A stretch of DNA of 64,000 nt from Sanderia malayensis. Its lineage: Eukaryota > Cnidaria > Scyphozoa > Semaeostomeae > Pelagiidae. Where the stretch lies: contig RQOL01000882.1 of assembly GCA_013076295.1 (NCBI GenBank), positions 1,914,631 to 1,978,630 of the forward strand. The letters are read 5' to 3'. A program made the translations under genes and the position numbers. Shown piece by piece: positions 20,450 through 32,116 of the stretch. Positions within the stretch are counted from its first letter, which is position 1; every line of letters starts with the position of its first letter. The notes below the pieces were generated by a model, which worked only from the letters and a program-made list of their open reading frames with translations, was not told the origin of the DNA and searched no databases.

Positions 20450-21360
20450 GTTTATTGTTTTTTCTGCTCCGCTTTGCTTTCCATCTTGATCATCGGATAA
20501 CGAAACTCCTTTAAAGACGATATTTTTTAGTAAACACAAGATATTTATATCTACTAATCAAATAAAGAAAGATCTCACCAAATATTCTTGCTTTAGAAAA
20601 TGTTGAACTTGACTCGAGAGACTGGAGAGAATGAACAAATCGTTCGTGTTTTTGTGCGTTTTCTTGAATCCAAAAACAATCTAACTATTATCAAATTTAC
20701 TACGAATATATATATCTGTTACGAGGAATAGGATGATAATTTTATCTACGTAAATCATCAGTAATAATGTAAGTGTGAATATATGAATTAATTAAACGAA
20801 GCTACATTTCGGGATGTTTACGACAGCAAAGCTATGACTAAGCTAGGTCATGCTGTTCTACGTGATACGAGGATAGCGAAGGATGTAAACATGTTTGTTA
20901 TTACGTATGTAAGGACTTTCAGAAAATATTAAGAAATGAAATGAATGAAAATTATAAAGTAGTCACTACAATTCTTCGGGGCGAAGGTAAAGCATGTCAG
21001 GGCAGGCAATAACATGTCAGTTCTCCTGTCATAAAATTTTGATGTTTCTCGAGTTTCGAATTATAAATCAGACTCAAATCGGTTTTCAAAATTATATTTC
21101 ACATCTTGACTTTTTTGCTAAGTCAGATTTGATGATGAGCATTTTTTCTTTGAACGTTGTCTTCGCGTACAATTCCTTATTCAAAGCAAGTTCAAAGTTT
21201 CCACAGTTGACAATTCAGGCTTTCACGATGAAGAAAGATGTATATTTTCCTTTGTCGAATCACTAACAACTTTATAAATAAAACTTACTTCGCCCATTTC
21301 AGTATAAAACACACATGACTCTAAACTTTTTTCAAATGTTGCTTCGCTAATTTTCTATAA
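20450..21360. other. CniFL copy 1 5' flank, no recognised gene
   Basis: Between the CniFL start and direct repeat unit 2. AT-rich; one 90-codon plus-strand frame (20994-21266) has no recognisable domain. The promoter of CniFL copy 1 should lie here, but no reliable core motif is visible. Confidence 0.5.
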
Positions 21361-21397
21361 AATAGCCCCCATTATTTTGTTTTGTAGCTACTATACA

Positions 21398-21515
21398 TAC
21401 ATGCATAAGGCATACATACATACATACATACATACATACATACATACATACATACATACCTACATACATACATACATACATACTACATACATACTACATA
21501 CTACATACATACATG
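21398..21515 (+). repeat. CATA microsatellite, long allele
   Basis: About 25 CATA units with interruptions. It produces a spurious YIHTYIHT frame. Confidence 0.95.
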
Positions 21516-22145
21516 CACAAATAAATAAATGCTTCTTTACTGCTTTATACCTTCATTTCTTCGTCTTCACTTCACTGCTCTCCCTGGAAGAATATCGTTA
21601 TATCATCTTGTCTTGTTTTTAACATGTACTATCAATATTTTCAACTACTTTGCATTTATATAATATATTTCACACAATATGATGTTCTTTAAACTTGAAC
21701 TAATTAACGTCATCAAAATTGTGCTAATTTAACTCACCAACCACGCCATATCTGGGGTAAAATTTTTATTTGCCACCATAAGAAAGATAGAAAAAGTAAA
21801 AATACTCTCGGTTACCCCTGAGCTTGAAACACTGCTCTGTCATCATTCCTTGAACCATATATATATTTGAGCCTTTCATTTTATCTACTTTTTAGGACCT
21901 GTCCTGTCTCACATGTAGTTTTGTTAAATTGACATTTTATATGCACAAAAATTACAACAAATGTTTATGATTCATTTTTTCAGTTATTTTACATCATCTA
22001 ACATCAGCACAAGCCTATATTTACTTTTCCTGGTTTTATTTCAAAGAAACACCAATGAGTTTTTAAAACTGAGCTTGGCCAAATTTTGTTTTAAAAATAT
22101 ATGTGAAGATTGAAACACGGGTCTGGCTTGATTTCAGGATATATA

Positions 22146-23916
22146 CTATCGCAATTTCATTTCAGAGAACTTAATTGTATCATATTTGCTCTTCCACATA
22201 TACCAGGTAATTCCACTACCCCTAGATACCACACCTTTACTTGGATGCAATCCATTTAAATTTGAATAATGACAATGCTTGTACCACCATGCTCCCTGAT
22301 ATGATCTGGCACAATTGATTCCATCCTGGTCATTATCTTTGTCTTTTGTTGAAATTGCATGTTGTTATGATATGATATTGAGTCTCCTCGATTCCCTGTG
22401 AACCCACTCACTTCAAGTTTATAGTTGCCTCGTTCTGGTCCAACTTTAAACTGTCGGTATTTGGCATATCCCTTTGAACCTTGTAGGTCTTTCAAATCAA
22501 TCCTTAATGATGTTCCACTTGCAGTCAATTGATTTATGTAATCCAAGCCAAGCCAAAAATTACCTTTTAAATCACCAAATCCACGTTTGTAATCGCTCCA
22601 ACCACGATAAAAATCAACTGATCCATCAACTCGCCTTTGAAAAACTGTCAGCCACCACCATCTGTGTCCATGTCACAATATACTTTCAATAGTGTTCCAT
22701 CCGCCATTTTTATTGCATAGATTCCATTCCGCCTTTCACCAATTGCGTAGAGTTCCTTACAATCTTTGAACTTCGCATCTAAAGAAAAATGTAATACATG
22801 TGAGAAAAACAAATTCAAATCTAATTGTTTCTTAAATCGCAAACTACTTTAATCGGAGAAACTTTCGCGGGAAGAAATTTTCGCGATTTTCGCGTTTTTG
22901 GCCAAAATTCGCGAAAGTTATTGCACGAAATTTTTTAAAATATGAAATTCGCGAAAGTTTATTCTGATAAAAATTTCAAAATCCGAAATTCGCGAAAGTT
23001 TATTCTTGCAAAAACGCTGTTGTGAAAAACTGCTAATCCCAGAGTGAAAGACGATTAACAAAGAAAAATATTTATTCATTAGTTAGTTTCATGGAAAGAA
23101 AAGGGATGACAGAAAAGGCAGAAGTGAATATGGAAACGAAGCTGACTTATTACAATACAATACAATTACAATATTACAATATTACAATATTACAATTACA
23201 ATTACAATTAACTTTCGCGTTTTAGGCAAAATCGGATATTTTGCGCGAATAAACTTTTCGTTTTTGGCACTTTCATTACAAGTCAGCAACCAATTCTGCT
23301 TTACTCCCGCAGTCAAGAAAAAAGGCTTACTGATACTACTTCATCATGCAAACCTAGTCAAGACAGAGACATAGGAACTGTTTTTAGTAAAACCAAAAAA
23401 GAAAAGGAAACTAAAGCAGCATTAGAAACTGACGCCATTACGCCATTGAATGACCGATGAAACTAACAATGTTTTTAGTTTCATAATGAAATGAATAAAT
23501 GTTTTTCTTTGTTAATCGCCTTTCACTCTGGTGTTACCAGTTTTTCACAATAGCGTTTTTGCGGAGAATAAACTTTCGCGAATTTCCAATTTTCAAATTT
23601 TTATCAAGAAATAAACTTTCGCGAATTTCATATTTTAAAAAGTTTCGCGCAATAAACTTTCGCGACTTTCGGCCAAAAACGCGAAAATCGCGAAAGTTTC
23701 TTCCCGCGAAAGTTTCTACCTTTATAGTAAATACCATCAACAACACAAAACCCATCTTTCATTTTTCGGTTACTTAGATTTTATGATACAAACAAAAGTT
23801 GATATTTGCATAAACTACATAGCATTTGCCAGCAATACTCGCCACAAATAACTATCACAAACCTTGAACAAGAATTACCATAGCTGCTTGCATGCTACCA
23901 ACTTTGTTTCTAGCCG
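22146..23916 (-). CDS. CniFL-type protein, copy 2 (3' part, truncated by gap)
   Basis: The fibrinogen C-terminal exon, 22146-22778, begins [20 protein letters not shown], continues through YCDMDTDGGG and [20 protein letters not shown], and ends KFSEMKLR before a stop at 22146. The upstream Ig exon is visible only from 23863 to the gap. Two-base losses (for example after DTDGGG) and others break the frame. The 5' exons would lie in or beyond the gap. It is a tandem relative, or an alternative haplotype, of copy 1. Confidence 0.78.
22850..23735. mobile_element. MITE-like element with AACTTTCGCG inverted repeats
   Basis: Terminal inverted repeats of about 185 bp (22853-23035 and 23545-23725). 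Outer ends read GAGAAACTTTCGCGGGAAG and, inverted, TAGAAACTTTCGCGGGAAG. Each repeat itself holds several TTCGCGAAAGTTTATTC units. The centre has a TACAATATTACAAT microsatellite and no gene. Copy 1 of the CniFL intron (18700-18890) lacks it, giving an empty site for comparison. Confidence 0.85.
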
Positions 23917-24016
23917 NNNNNNNNNNNNNNNNNNNNNNNNNNNNNNNNNNNNNNNNNNNNNNNNNNNNNNNNNNNNNNNNNNNNNNNNNNNNNNNNNNNN
24001 NNNNNNNNNNNNNNNN
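23917..24016. other. Assembly gap (100 N)
   Basis: Exactly 100 N, a size usually used for scaffold gaps of unknown length. It separates a cut Ig exon of the second CniFL copy from the start of arm B inside an ACP6 intron. The junction between spacer and arm B is therefore not supported by contiguous sequence. Confidence 0.98.
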
Positions 24017-24027
24017 TGATCACTTAC

Positions 24028-24857
24028 TAAACTTCTTCATGGTTATACTCTGGTGATAAGAATCCAAGTTGATCAATGTACTTCGATTTCAACCTTAGTC
24101 CAAGATCATACATTTCTTGCTGACCAACTTGAGTAAGCTGTCCAACTAAAGATCCACCCTGAAAAAACAAAGAGTTATGATCTAGTTTAATCACAATGAC
24201 AATCAAAATTATAATGATTTAATCAATATCAAAATCAAATGATACAATAGATTATTGTGTTTTAACAATGGAGGAAACAATAGCTTATTGTGTTTTAGCA
24301 ATAGGGTCTATGAACAAGTCTACAGGCTCTTACATGAGGGTTTCACTGATCTATTACAATAGGAAGTACGTGTATTATAAAACAAAACAAAAAGAAATAT
24401 GTGGTGAAAAACCAACCTTCAACTTTTGTTTCTTGAGATAAGCATTGTCAATGGCCGACTGTGGTTTGCCCCCTCCATCGGCCGTTCTCACAGAAATATC
24501 AATCAAAGTGTGTTGCAAATCGACATTGCCTTCTTCCTTCCATGCAACGGGTTCGATCCCTGGAATGAGTTTGAATGGGGTTCGAGCACCGTGTCGTGTT
24601 ATAACATAGACTTGTTCTAATTTCAAAGCATTGCTGTCTTTTGTTGATGGTAAAATTGAGACTTTTGCGTTCAGTGCTTGAAGAAGGAGAGCGGAAAATG
24701 GCCTATTATTATAAGGCCTGTTGCTTGCTTCATTATAGCTGTCATGGCCTACTTGTTCGAGATTGGATTCTATCCAGCTATTAAAAACGCTGAAACTCGC
24801 AATGGATGAACCCAAACCAGCTGTTAATGCAATTACTTTGTTAAACGAAGAGGCCAT
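24028..24857 (-). CDS. ACP6: ACP6-like lysophosphatidic acid phosphatase, 5' exons (arm B)
   Basis: Exon 24417-24857 (441 bp, phase 0) starts at ATG with MASSFNKVIALTAG, a plausible targeting or membrane leader, and contains QVYVITRHGARTPF with the nucleophilic His and RHGxRxP signature of histidine acid phosphatases. Exon 24028-24158 reads GGSLVGQLTQVGQQEMYDLG and then a FLSPEYNHEEV segment, close in pattern to vertebrate ACP6. The family hydrolyses lysophosphatidic acid to monoacylglycerol. A donor GTAAGT follows at 24027, 11 bases before the N gap; the remaining exons, including the C-terminal HD motif, are missing. Confidence 0.9.
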
Positions 24858-24914
24858 TGCAATTTCTGCTGCTTCAATCGCAGATATAAGTAAAAATTTC
24901 CACTCGCCTGGTAC

Positions 24915-26740
24915 CAAAAACAAGACAGACGAATATAGGTCTGGAATGTAGACTCACATTGGGATTCCAGACTCACATTGGGAAAGTCGCTGCAAAAGAC
25001 GGTATTATCATTGATTACCACAAATTCGAAGTTTATTCCCTAAAACTACAACTATATGGGGATGTTTTCAGCAAAAAACCGCATCTCTATCTTGCTTGTA
25101 CTCTGTCACTTGCTCTTGACATCGGAGCGGTCAGGAAAATATCTCTTGGTCAACCTTATTGCCCCTCCTATCCGACCAATGGCGGGCCTTGCCCAAAGCT
25201 GGCCTAGCGTAAACATGGTAAAAATTTCAAAATCTTTCATTTTTAAGAAATTCGAAGTTTATTCCCTAACACTACAACTATATGGGGATGTGTTCAGCAA
25301 AAAACCGCATCTCTATCTTGCTTGTACTTCTGAATCGAGCGGGAAATATCTTGTCATTTGCTCTTCGAAAAGGCTGCCTTTCCAACTTTTCGAAGTGGCT
25401 GTCGACGCTACTAAAACCCGGAACAAGCAGAAAAGAGACGTACATTTTGATTTTCCAGACTCACATTGGCAAAGTTGCTGCAAAAGACAGAATTATCATT
25501 GCTGGGTATAAATTCGAAGTTTATTCCCCAAAACTACAACTATATGGGGATGTTTTCAGCAAAAAACCGCATCTCTATCTCGCTTGTAGTTCTGAATCGA
25601 GCGGGAAATATTTTGTCACTTGCTCTTCGACATGGCGGTCTTGCCAAGCTGGTTTACCGTGGTCCGTTCCGTGAACTTGGTAATTTTACATTTCCCAAGG
25701 CTATACCAAGCTAAAATTTTTGCTAATCCAAATGGATAAAACAAAGCAGGTGTATAAAAAGATTAAAAACTAAAGATGTTATGAAACGCTATGTGACATG
25801 ACAATTGTTTATATGCAAGCTAATGCTACTGTTCAGTTCACATATTTGCTAGGCTGAAGTTTTTTGCGGCTTAGTGGCTTACTCAAGTTTGGCCAGTTCA
25901 ACGGTGTACACTCCAATACTGTCCATGTCAAACAGGACAAAATAAATCTGACGTAATGATGAGGCCATCAGCACTTGGGAAATGTAAAATTACCAAGTTC
26001 ACGGAACGGACCACGGTAAACCAGCTTGGCAAGGCCGCCATGTCGAAGAGCAAGTGACAAAATATTTCCCGCTCGTTTCAGAACCACAAGCGAGATAGAG
26101 ATGCGGTTTTTTGCTGGAAACATCCCCATATAGTTGTAGTTTTAGGGAATAAACTTCGAATTTATACCCAGCAATGATAATTCTGTCTTTTGTAGCAACT
26201 TTGCCAATGTGAGTCTGGAAAATCAAAATGTACGTCTCTTTTCTGCTTGTTCCGGGTTTTAGTAGCGTCGACAGCCACTTCGAAAAGTTGGAAAACCAGC
26301 CTTTTCGAAGAGCAAATGACAAGATATTTCCCGCTCGATTCAGAAGTACAAGCAAGATAGAGATGCGGTTTTTTGCTGAACACATCCCCATATAGTTGTA
26401 GTGTTAGGGAATAAACTTCGAATTTCTTAAAAATGAAAGACTTTGAAATTTTTACCATGTTTACGGTAGGCCAGCTTGGCAAGGCCGCCATGTCGAAGAG
26501 CAAGTGACAAGATATTTCCCGCTCGATTCAGGAGTACAAGCAAGATAGAGATGCGGTTTTTTGCTGAAAACATCCCCATATAGTTGTCGTTTTAGGGAAT
26601 AAACTTCGAATTTGTGGTAATCAATGATAATACCGTCTTTTGCAGCGACTTTCCCAATGTGAGTCTGGAATCCCAATGTGAGTCTACATTCCAGACCTAT
26701 ATTCAACTGTCTTGTTTCTGGTTCGCCTGGTGATATTGCA
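24915..26740. mobile_element. Fold-back element with repeated subunits (arm B)
   Basis: Counterpart of 14310-16215. Halves at 24915-25700 and 25980-26740 surround a 280-bp centre. Because the subunits are purer, both halves show open frames of 110-156 codons on either strand. These come from repeat structure and show no domain, so I do not call genes. It lies upstream of the ACP6 exon at 24417-24857. Confidence 0.78.
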
Positions 26741-27064
26741 AAACTTCCTTGGTAGATGATTTTTAGGATGCATCGAAACCGATCTGCTCGTACACCAAGT
26801 TCTCGTCGTATGACGATTATCCAACCGAACGGTGCGACGAACAAAGAGTATCGTTTTCGTCGGAGTTGACTTTGCATGGCAGCAGATATGAATGGCGGAG
26901 AGAAATTGATTCTTGCTGAGTAAATTGACATGCCAGTAGATTTTCATGATAATGCTAGCATTATTGATGTTTCCTGCAGATGTTATATTCTGCATACAAT
27001 GTGCTGCGTACAATCTTAGAATATAACATCTGCGTAGCGTACAGATGTTATATTCTGCATACAA

Positions 27065-30000
27065 TCTGCATACAATCTTTTGGGCGATTACAAAGATATT
27101 GTGTCACTTTACATATATCTGCATACCGTCGGTAAACTGGAAGTTGACTTGATATTCAATACACAATCACAATACCTTTGACAGAAAATAAAGGAGAATT
27201 TAGAATGATTTATTCTATTCTGATTTTGTGCATAAAAATATTTAATGACTAAATCTCATCTGTATTGAGTTTCTGTTAATTCATATGATTGATGATGTCA
27301 CAGAAAAATCGATAGCATCAACAAAACTCAAAGCTGACACTTGTGTGGAGTCAAGTCAACCAACACCAAACTTGTCAAAATAACATCATAAAAGTCAAAC
27401 TTCCGGTTTAGATTTCAATTTTGGTGACAGCAGAATTCACAATCTGCATGCCGTAAATCCTTGAATTAGCCCCCTGGGGGCTTATTTATTTTTGGAGGGA
27501 GCTTATTGCAGGGGGTGGGGGCAATTCGACGAATGGGGTTGCCATATTGGCTTTTTTTAAGCCAAATTCCAGAAATTTGGCTTTTTTGAAAAGTGCTTGA
27601 CTTAGAAAATTTTATTTGGCTTAGAGCTGAAATTTGGCTTAATTTGGCTTTTTCCAGAAATTTGGTTTGCTAATTTGAATTTTCAAAGCCGCTGTGATGA
27701 GGATTTCCAGTAACGGAAAGGATATTTCGGGTTGTTCAATGCAGAAAAAATGCACACGGAGGGCTCAAATCATGGGTGAAACCGTGTGCATTCTTTGAAT
27801 TCTGAACAATCATATGATACTTCTTTTATTCTCTTGTATTTTGCTGACATCACTACAGCCTCGTTTTCAGGTTCTATTGTTTTGGCCAATGTTGGTTTGT
27901 TTTGGCTCACTTTACTTTGGCCATCCATCCATTTGGCTTAGCGGGCCATATAGACTTTTGTGGACCATTCTAAATTTTCCTTGAACTTTGTTTTAAGTTT
28001 TATTAATTGCTCCGCACGATTTTTGTTCTTGTCTTTATTTTTGGAATAGTGAAAAATAAAACAGACAAACTTATGCTCGAATGTTCAGGACCCCCTGATC
28101 TTTGTTGACTCTGGACATAAAGTATCTGAGTCTAAAGTATTAGGTATGCACATAAGTAAAAGACACCATATCTAAAACAAATCAATTTGTTGGACCTATG
28201 GGCTGTTGTATTTTGGATATTTAATGCAAGGGATACAAATGAAGTTAGGCCGAAAGCATTTCCAAAATGATCACAAACACATCACAGCTCAAAGCATTCT
28301 CGTCGCTTTATTCGTGAAGATCGATTCTCGGTATTCGCTCGGTGGTCTACTTCGTCGTTAAACGAAAAAGTTGTGTACGAGCAGATCGGTTTCGATGCAT
28401 CCTAAAAATCATCTACCAACTTCCTTGCTTCCTTCCATCGAATCGAAGCTGATTCAATATTCACTTTCACAGCAACGACAGCAACCTTTATTCAAAGCGA
28501 GGTCGCCTGGAGTTCTGGGAAAACACGTGTGCACAAGACAACAAGGAAGTAAAATTCCACGGTGTATTTTGCGATGTTTTTCAAGAAAGATCTTGTCTCC
28601 TTTATTTAATTGGGTAAAAAAGATCCAAGCATTCATGTTTACCATCTGAGCTCGCCACGGCAAGAACGGTATTCCCGCTTTCTTCTCCAAATAAAAATCG
28701 TTCCAAAACTTACCGTATTTCCTCGATTAAACGCCCTCTCGATTAAAAGCCCTTTCGAGTAAACGCCCCCTTATGCTACGAACTTTTGAAATAAACGCCC
28801 CCTTCGATTAAACGCCCCCCATACAACTATTTTTTTTAAGTTGGTGTAGTGTATTGTTGCTCGATAAAGGCAAGCCACAACTAAACCATTTTGTCTTTTT
28901 CTGGTCCCAATGACAGAGGCTGTGATCTTGTACTTTCTAATAAACACCCCCTCTCGAATAGTGGCCCCCTCGATTAGGCCCCCCGCCCAAAAAGTGTTCA
29001 GATTAATAAACGTTTAACCGATGAAATACGGTTGGAGGTTAGCAAAGATTATCTCAAATTAATACCAGGCATCCACGTTCTGCGGAGGAGCATTTGAGGC
29101 TACGTGCTTCGCTTTGCAAAGGCAATTACTTCAAGGTATGGTCGAATTATCACTTCAAAGTTTTGATTCAAAGTTTGAAACGAGAAAACACAATTTCATT
29201 GACTATAAAATGTTCATTTTCTCCACTTCTATTAATTACCACTACTAACAATTTACAAGAAAATAATAACAATAATAGCGAAAATAAAGATAAATTCAAC
29301 AAGGTCTTAACACATATTTGTTAAAAATATTTTCAAAAAAGGAAAACATTGAGTAATCGCTTTTAGAAAAATATAATACTATATAGCATATATTTTAAAT
29401 TTCAAGACAATAAAACCTCGGATAAAAAACAAAGCTTATTTCGGAACTTTTCATCTGCAAACATATATTAATAATATTAATAATTATAATAATACGGATA
29501 GAAACAGACATGCTTCATCCTAATTTCTCAACCCGATAAAAAGAAATTGATTTACTTACTACAATCATTAAATTTTCAGCTGTTATTTAACTTTCATAGA
29601 GTTTTCTGGTGAAGCGTCAGTTTAGATTGGCCTAAGAGTGCTCTGCCGTTGAAAGAGGAATATGTTTGGGGTGGGGAGGGAGGCTTCGCATGCTTCAGCC
29701 CTCTCCGAAGGAGGGGGCTGGGGAGACAATGAGCACGCCACACAATAGAAACACATCAGTGAGGGAAAAATAAAAATTGACCAATCAGCAACCGAAAATG
29801 TGAATGCTGCAAAAGCTATACCAAACCGCCAATGAGGCTTACTTGAATTTTGGGGTTCCAGAACGAGGCTTTTTAGAAAGAGCGGCTTCGTAGAGTCTTT
29901 TTAATTTACATTCATTTTCTTGGTTCCTCGCAAGCAAGCACAGTCAATGCAACAAAAACGAAATAGCTACCTATGTTAAGAATAGTTTCAAACCCTAATG

Positions 30001-31620
30001 CTTGGATTGGAAATTCGAAAGGCCAGACATGCCACCTGGAGTTATGTTGAGAAAAGATCAGAAACAAAGCATATATTGAATGCCATTAAAAACAAGCAGC
30101 AAATTCTGCTCGGTGGACCATAATCAATTACAGCAATGCTTTTGATAAACGCATAATTTTATCGCATTCTTGAACAGACAGCGCGTCGCCCGAGCCTTCC
30201 CATGACATCAACAGTGATGGGCACGCGACAAAATGTTGGGCGACAAGTGCATTGTTTGACAGGATGATGTCATTTTTCGATGACTTTGGAAATGAGCAAG
30301 TGAGTGCGGTGGCTTCTCCAAAATTCTGGGAAACCAAACGCAACCAATCGCCCACAGTTCCAAACGCCCGCCACTATTCATCAAATCGCAAAGCATGCTG
30401 GGATTCACCCAAAAACATTATTGCCAAAGCAAATGTAAACAAGGAGATCTGTTTATCATTTTCCCTACAATTGAGGTGGGGGCGATGAATAAAATAGGGC
30501 GCTTATCAAGAGCATAAAAGTCAGCCCAATAAAACCGACTAGTCGACAACGACAGGCCACGTGCAAAACACGTGGTAAGATTTAAATACTTAAAACTGAC
30601 ATATCAGTTGCATTAATTATCATAAATTAAGGTGATTAAAAACGAATTGCAAGCAATGATACGATGCGAAATATTTCTACCAATATAACTTAGTTTATTT
30701 ATTTAACCCACAATTAAAAAATATATAGAAATGAGACACTTTCGCGTTAAAATTCTAACCACAAAATCTTGGAAAAACGAAAGAAAGATAGGAACTATAT
30801 TTGCTATCGATATAACGAGCTTCCATACATAAAAAAAACAAAAAACCGTTAAATGGCCCGATAAACCCTCCCAGGATGTGGAAAATGAGAGTTTTATTGA
30901 AATAATTTTGTCCCCTTTTAGGGTTCCAAATATCGAGAAATTCGACGCAATTTCACTTGAATTGGAAATTTTAAGGCCCAGTCTCGTTCCCGCAGTGACC
31001 CCGTCTCGCCTGCTGGATTGCATGTATGGAAAATGAGACACTGAATTGCAAGAACAGGGGAGTATTTAGTCCCTCGTTTCCAGTCTCCCGGTAGATCGCA
31101 GTGGAGTTACAAATGATCTGGGTACGAAAAGGTTTTCCAAAGATAATGGTTACGTCTACGAAATATACTTACAAAAATAGAAGAAAATGAATTAGAAATG
31201 CATGACGAATTCAACTGGCTGATAAAAATGATAATTAAAAACAATAAACATGATGAAACGGAAAAAAATAACTATGAAAATAATAATTAAATAATATAAG
31301 GAAAAATTCACAATGAAAATAATGATAATGAAGTATTAAGAGTCGTGAAAACATTGGAAAGAAAGCGACAGCCTCCTTCTAATGTTTTCTCGCAGGCTAA
31401 TAAATAAATCTGAAAAATCGTGGGGGCGCTTATTAAAGACAGAGTAAAAAGACGGGCGTTAATTAGAAGAAAGAGGGCTATAATAATCATAATAATTATA
31501 ACAACTCTCATTATGATGATCACGATCAAATAAATATTAGGTGCTGCTTCTAAAAAAACTTATTCATTTAATAAAATGCTTGATAAAAAATTCGGATTTC
31601 TCCAGTTTACCCAGAGATGC
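27065..31620 (-). other. CPEB1 downstream region, arm B: no recognised gene
   Basis: Counterpart of 9390-13950. It contains the MITE-like element at 28710, the 112-codon frame (30703-31041) shared with arm A, and AT-rich stretches. The TGACGTCA palindrome of arm A is TGACATCA here (around 30270). Confidence 0.6.
28710..29035. mobile_element. MITE-like element (arm B)
   Basis: Reverse-complement copy of 11975-12305 with the same terminal inverted repeats. It belongs to the duplicated arm and is not an independent insertion. Confidence 0.7.
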
Positions 31621-31621
31621 A

Positions 31622-31638
31622 TTTATTTTGCGATAAAA
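31622..31638 (-). promoter_or_regulatory. CPE-like element and poly(A) signal, CPEB1 copy B 3' UTR
   Basis: On the minus strand TTTTAT (31633-31638) is followed by AATAAA (31622-31627), matching the arrangement in arm A. It lies about 260 nt downstream of the CPEB1 stop. No transcript end is demonstrated. Confidence 0.5.
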
Positions 31639-31900
31639 TTCCACAGGTCACCCTAACCCCCTGGATATTCAACAATTTGCGTACAAAGCAAAGGCTGATA
31701 AATAGTTTACACGGGGGAAGGGCGGCGTGCAAGAAAGTAACATAATGTGAAGATAATTACCTTTGGTAAACGATGAAGCGTGAATAGGAGGCGTTGGTTG
31801 AAATCGAGGTTTAGTAAAATCGTAACGAGGCTCGATGTATGAGATTTGATAAATTCAATTCGATTCTTGGTATAATCAGTACGAGGCTAAGCCAATGAAA

Positions 31901-32116
31901 TCAAAACGAGGAAGAACCGGAAGATGACGATCCGGTCGGATTTTTACTGTGTCGTGACATTGGTCGGTGGTGCTTCAGGCCTTCAATTGAATGGTGCCAG
32001 TTCCAACAGGACCGGCAAAAATACCGGAAACAACCCGGGTCGCGGCAGAAAAATGGACCCGGATTGTTGTTGCATGTCTGACACATGGCGTCCTCGAGGT
32101 ACGGGTCTATTTGAAC
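31901..32116 (-). CDS. CPEB1: CPEB1 copy B terminal exon (ZZ zinc domain)
   Basis: The last coding exon begins after a TTTCAG acceptor with [15 protein letters not shown] and ends at a TGA following a Ser-rich tail. It carries the Cys/His pattern of the CPEB ZZ domain: CxxC, FFC, GC, YFCxxC and closing His residues. Its partner in arm A is 8896-9111, the same length (216 bp) and encoding the same zinc domain. Confidence 0.93.
   Translation of the reverse strand, partial: VQIDPYLEDAMCQTCNNNPGPFFCRDPGCFRYFCRSCWNWHHSIEGLKHHRPMSRHSKNPTGSSSSGSSSF

Larger units (their letters stand above)
21360..23916. repeat. Direct repeat unit 2 (CniFL 3' region), cut by gap
   Basis: Second copy of 17150-19157. 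It is longer because of an 880-bp MITE-like insertion in the intron (22850-23735), and ends in the Ig exon at the N gap. Confidence 0.88.

Noticed and set aside
21377..21622. Tyr/His/Thr repeat protein
   Set aside because: Translation of a CATA microsatellite.
25282..26931. Frames of 110-156 codons in the fold-back element
   Set aside because: Present on both strands and in two frames of the same repeat unit, with no domain and no consistent start.
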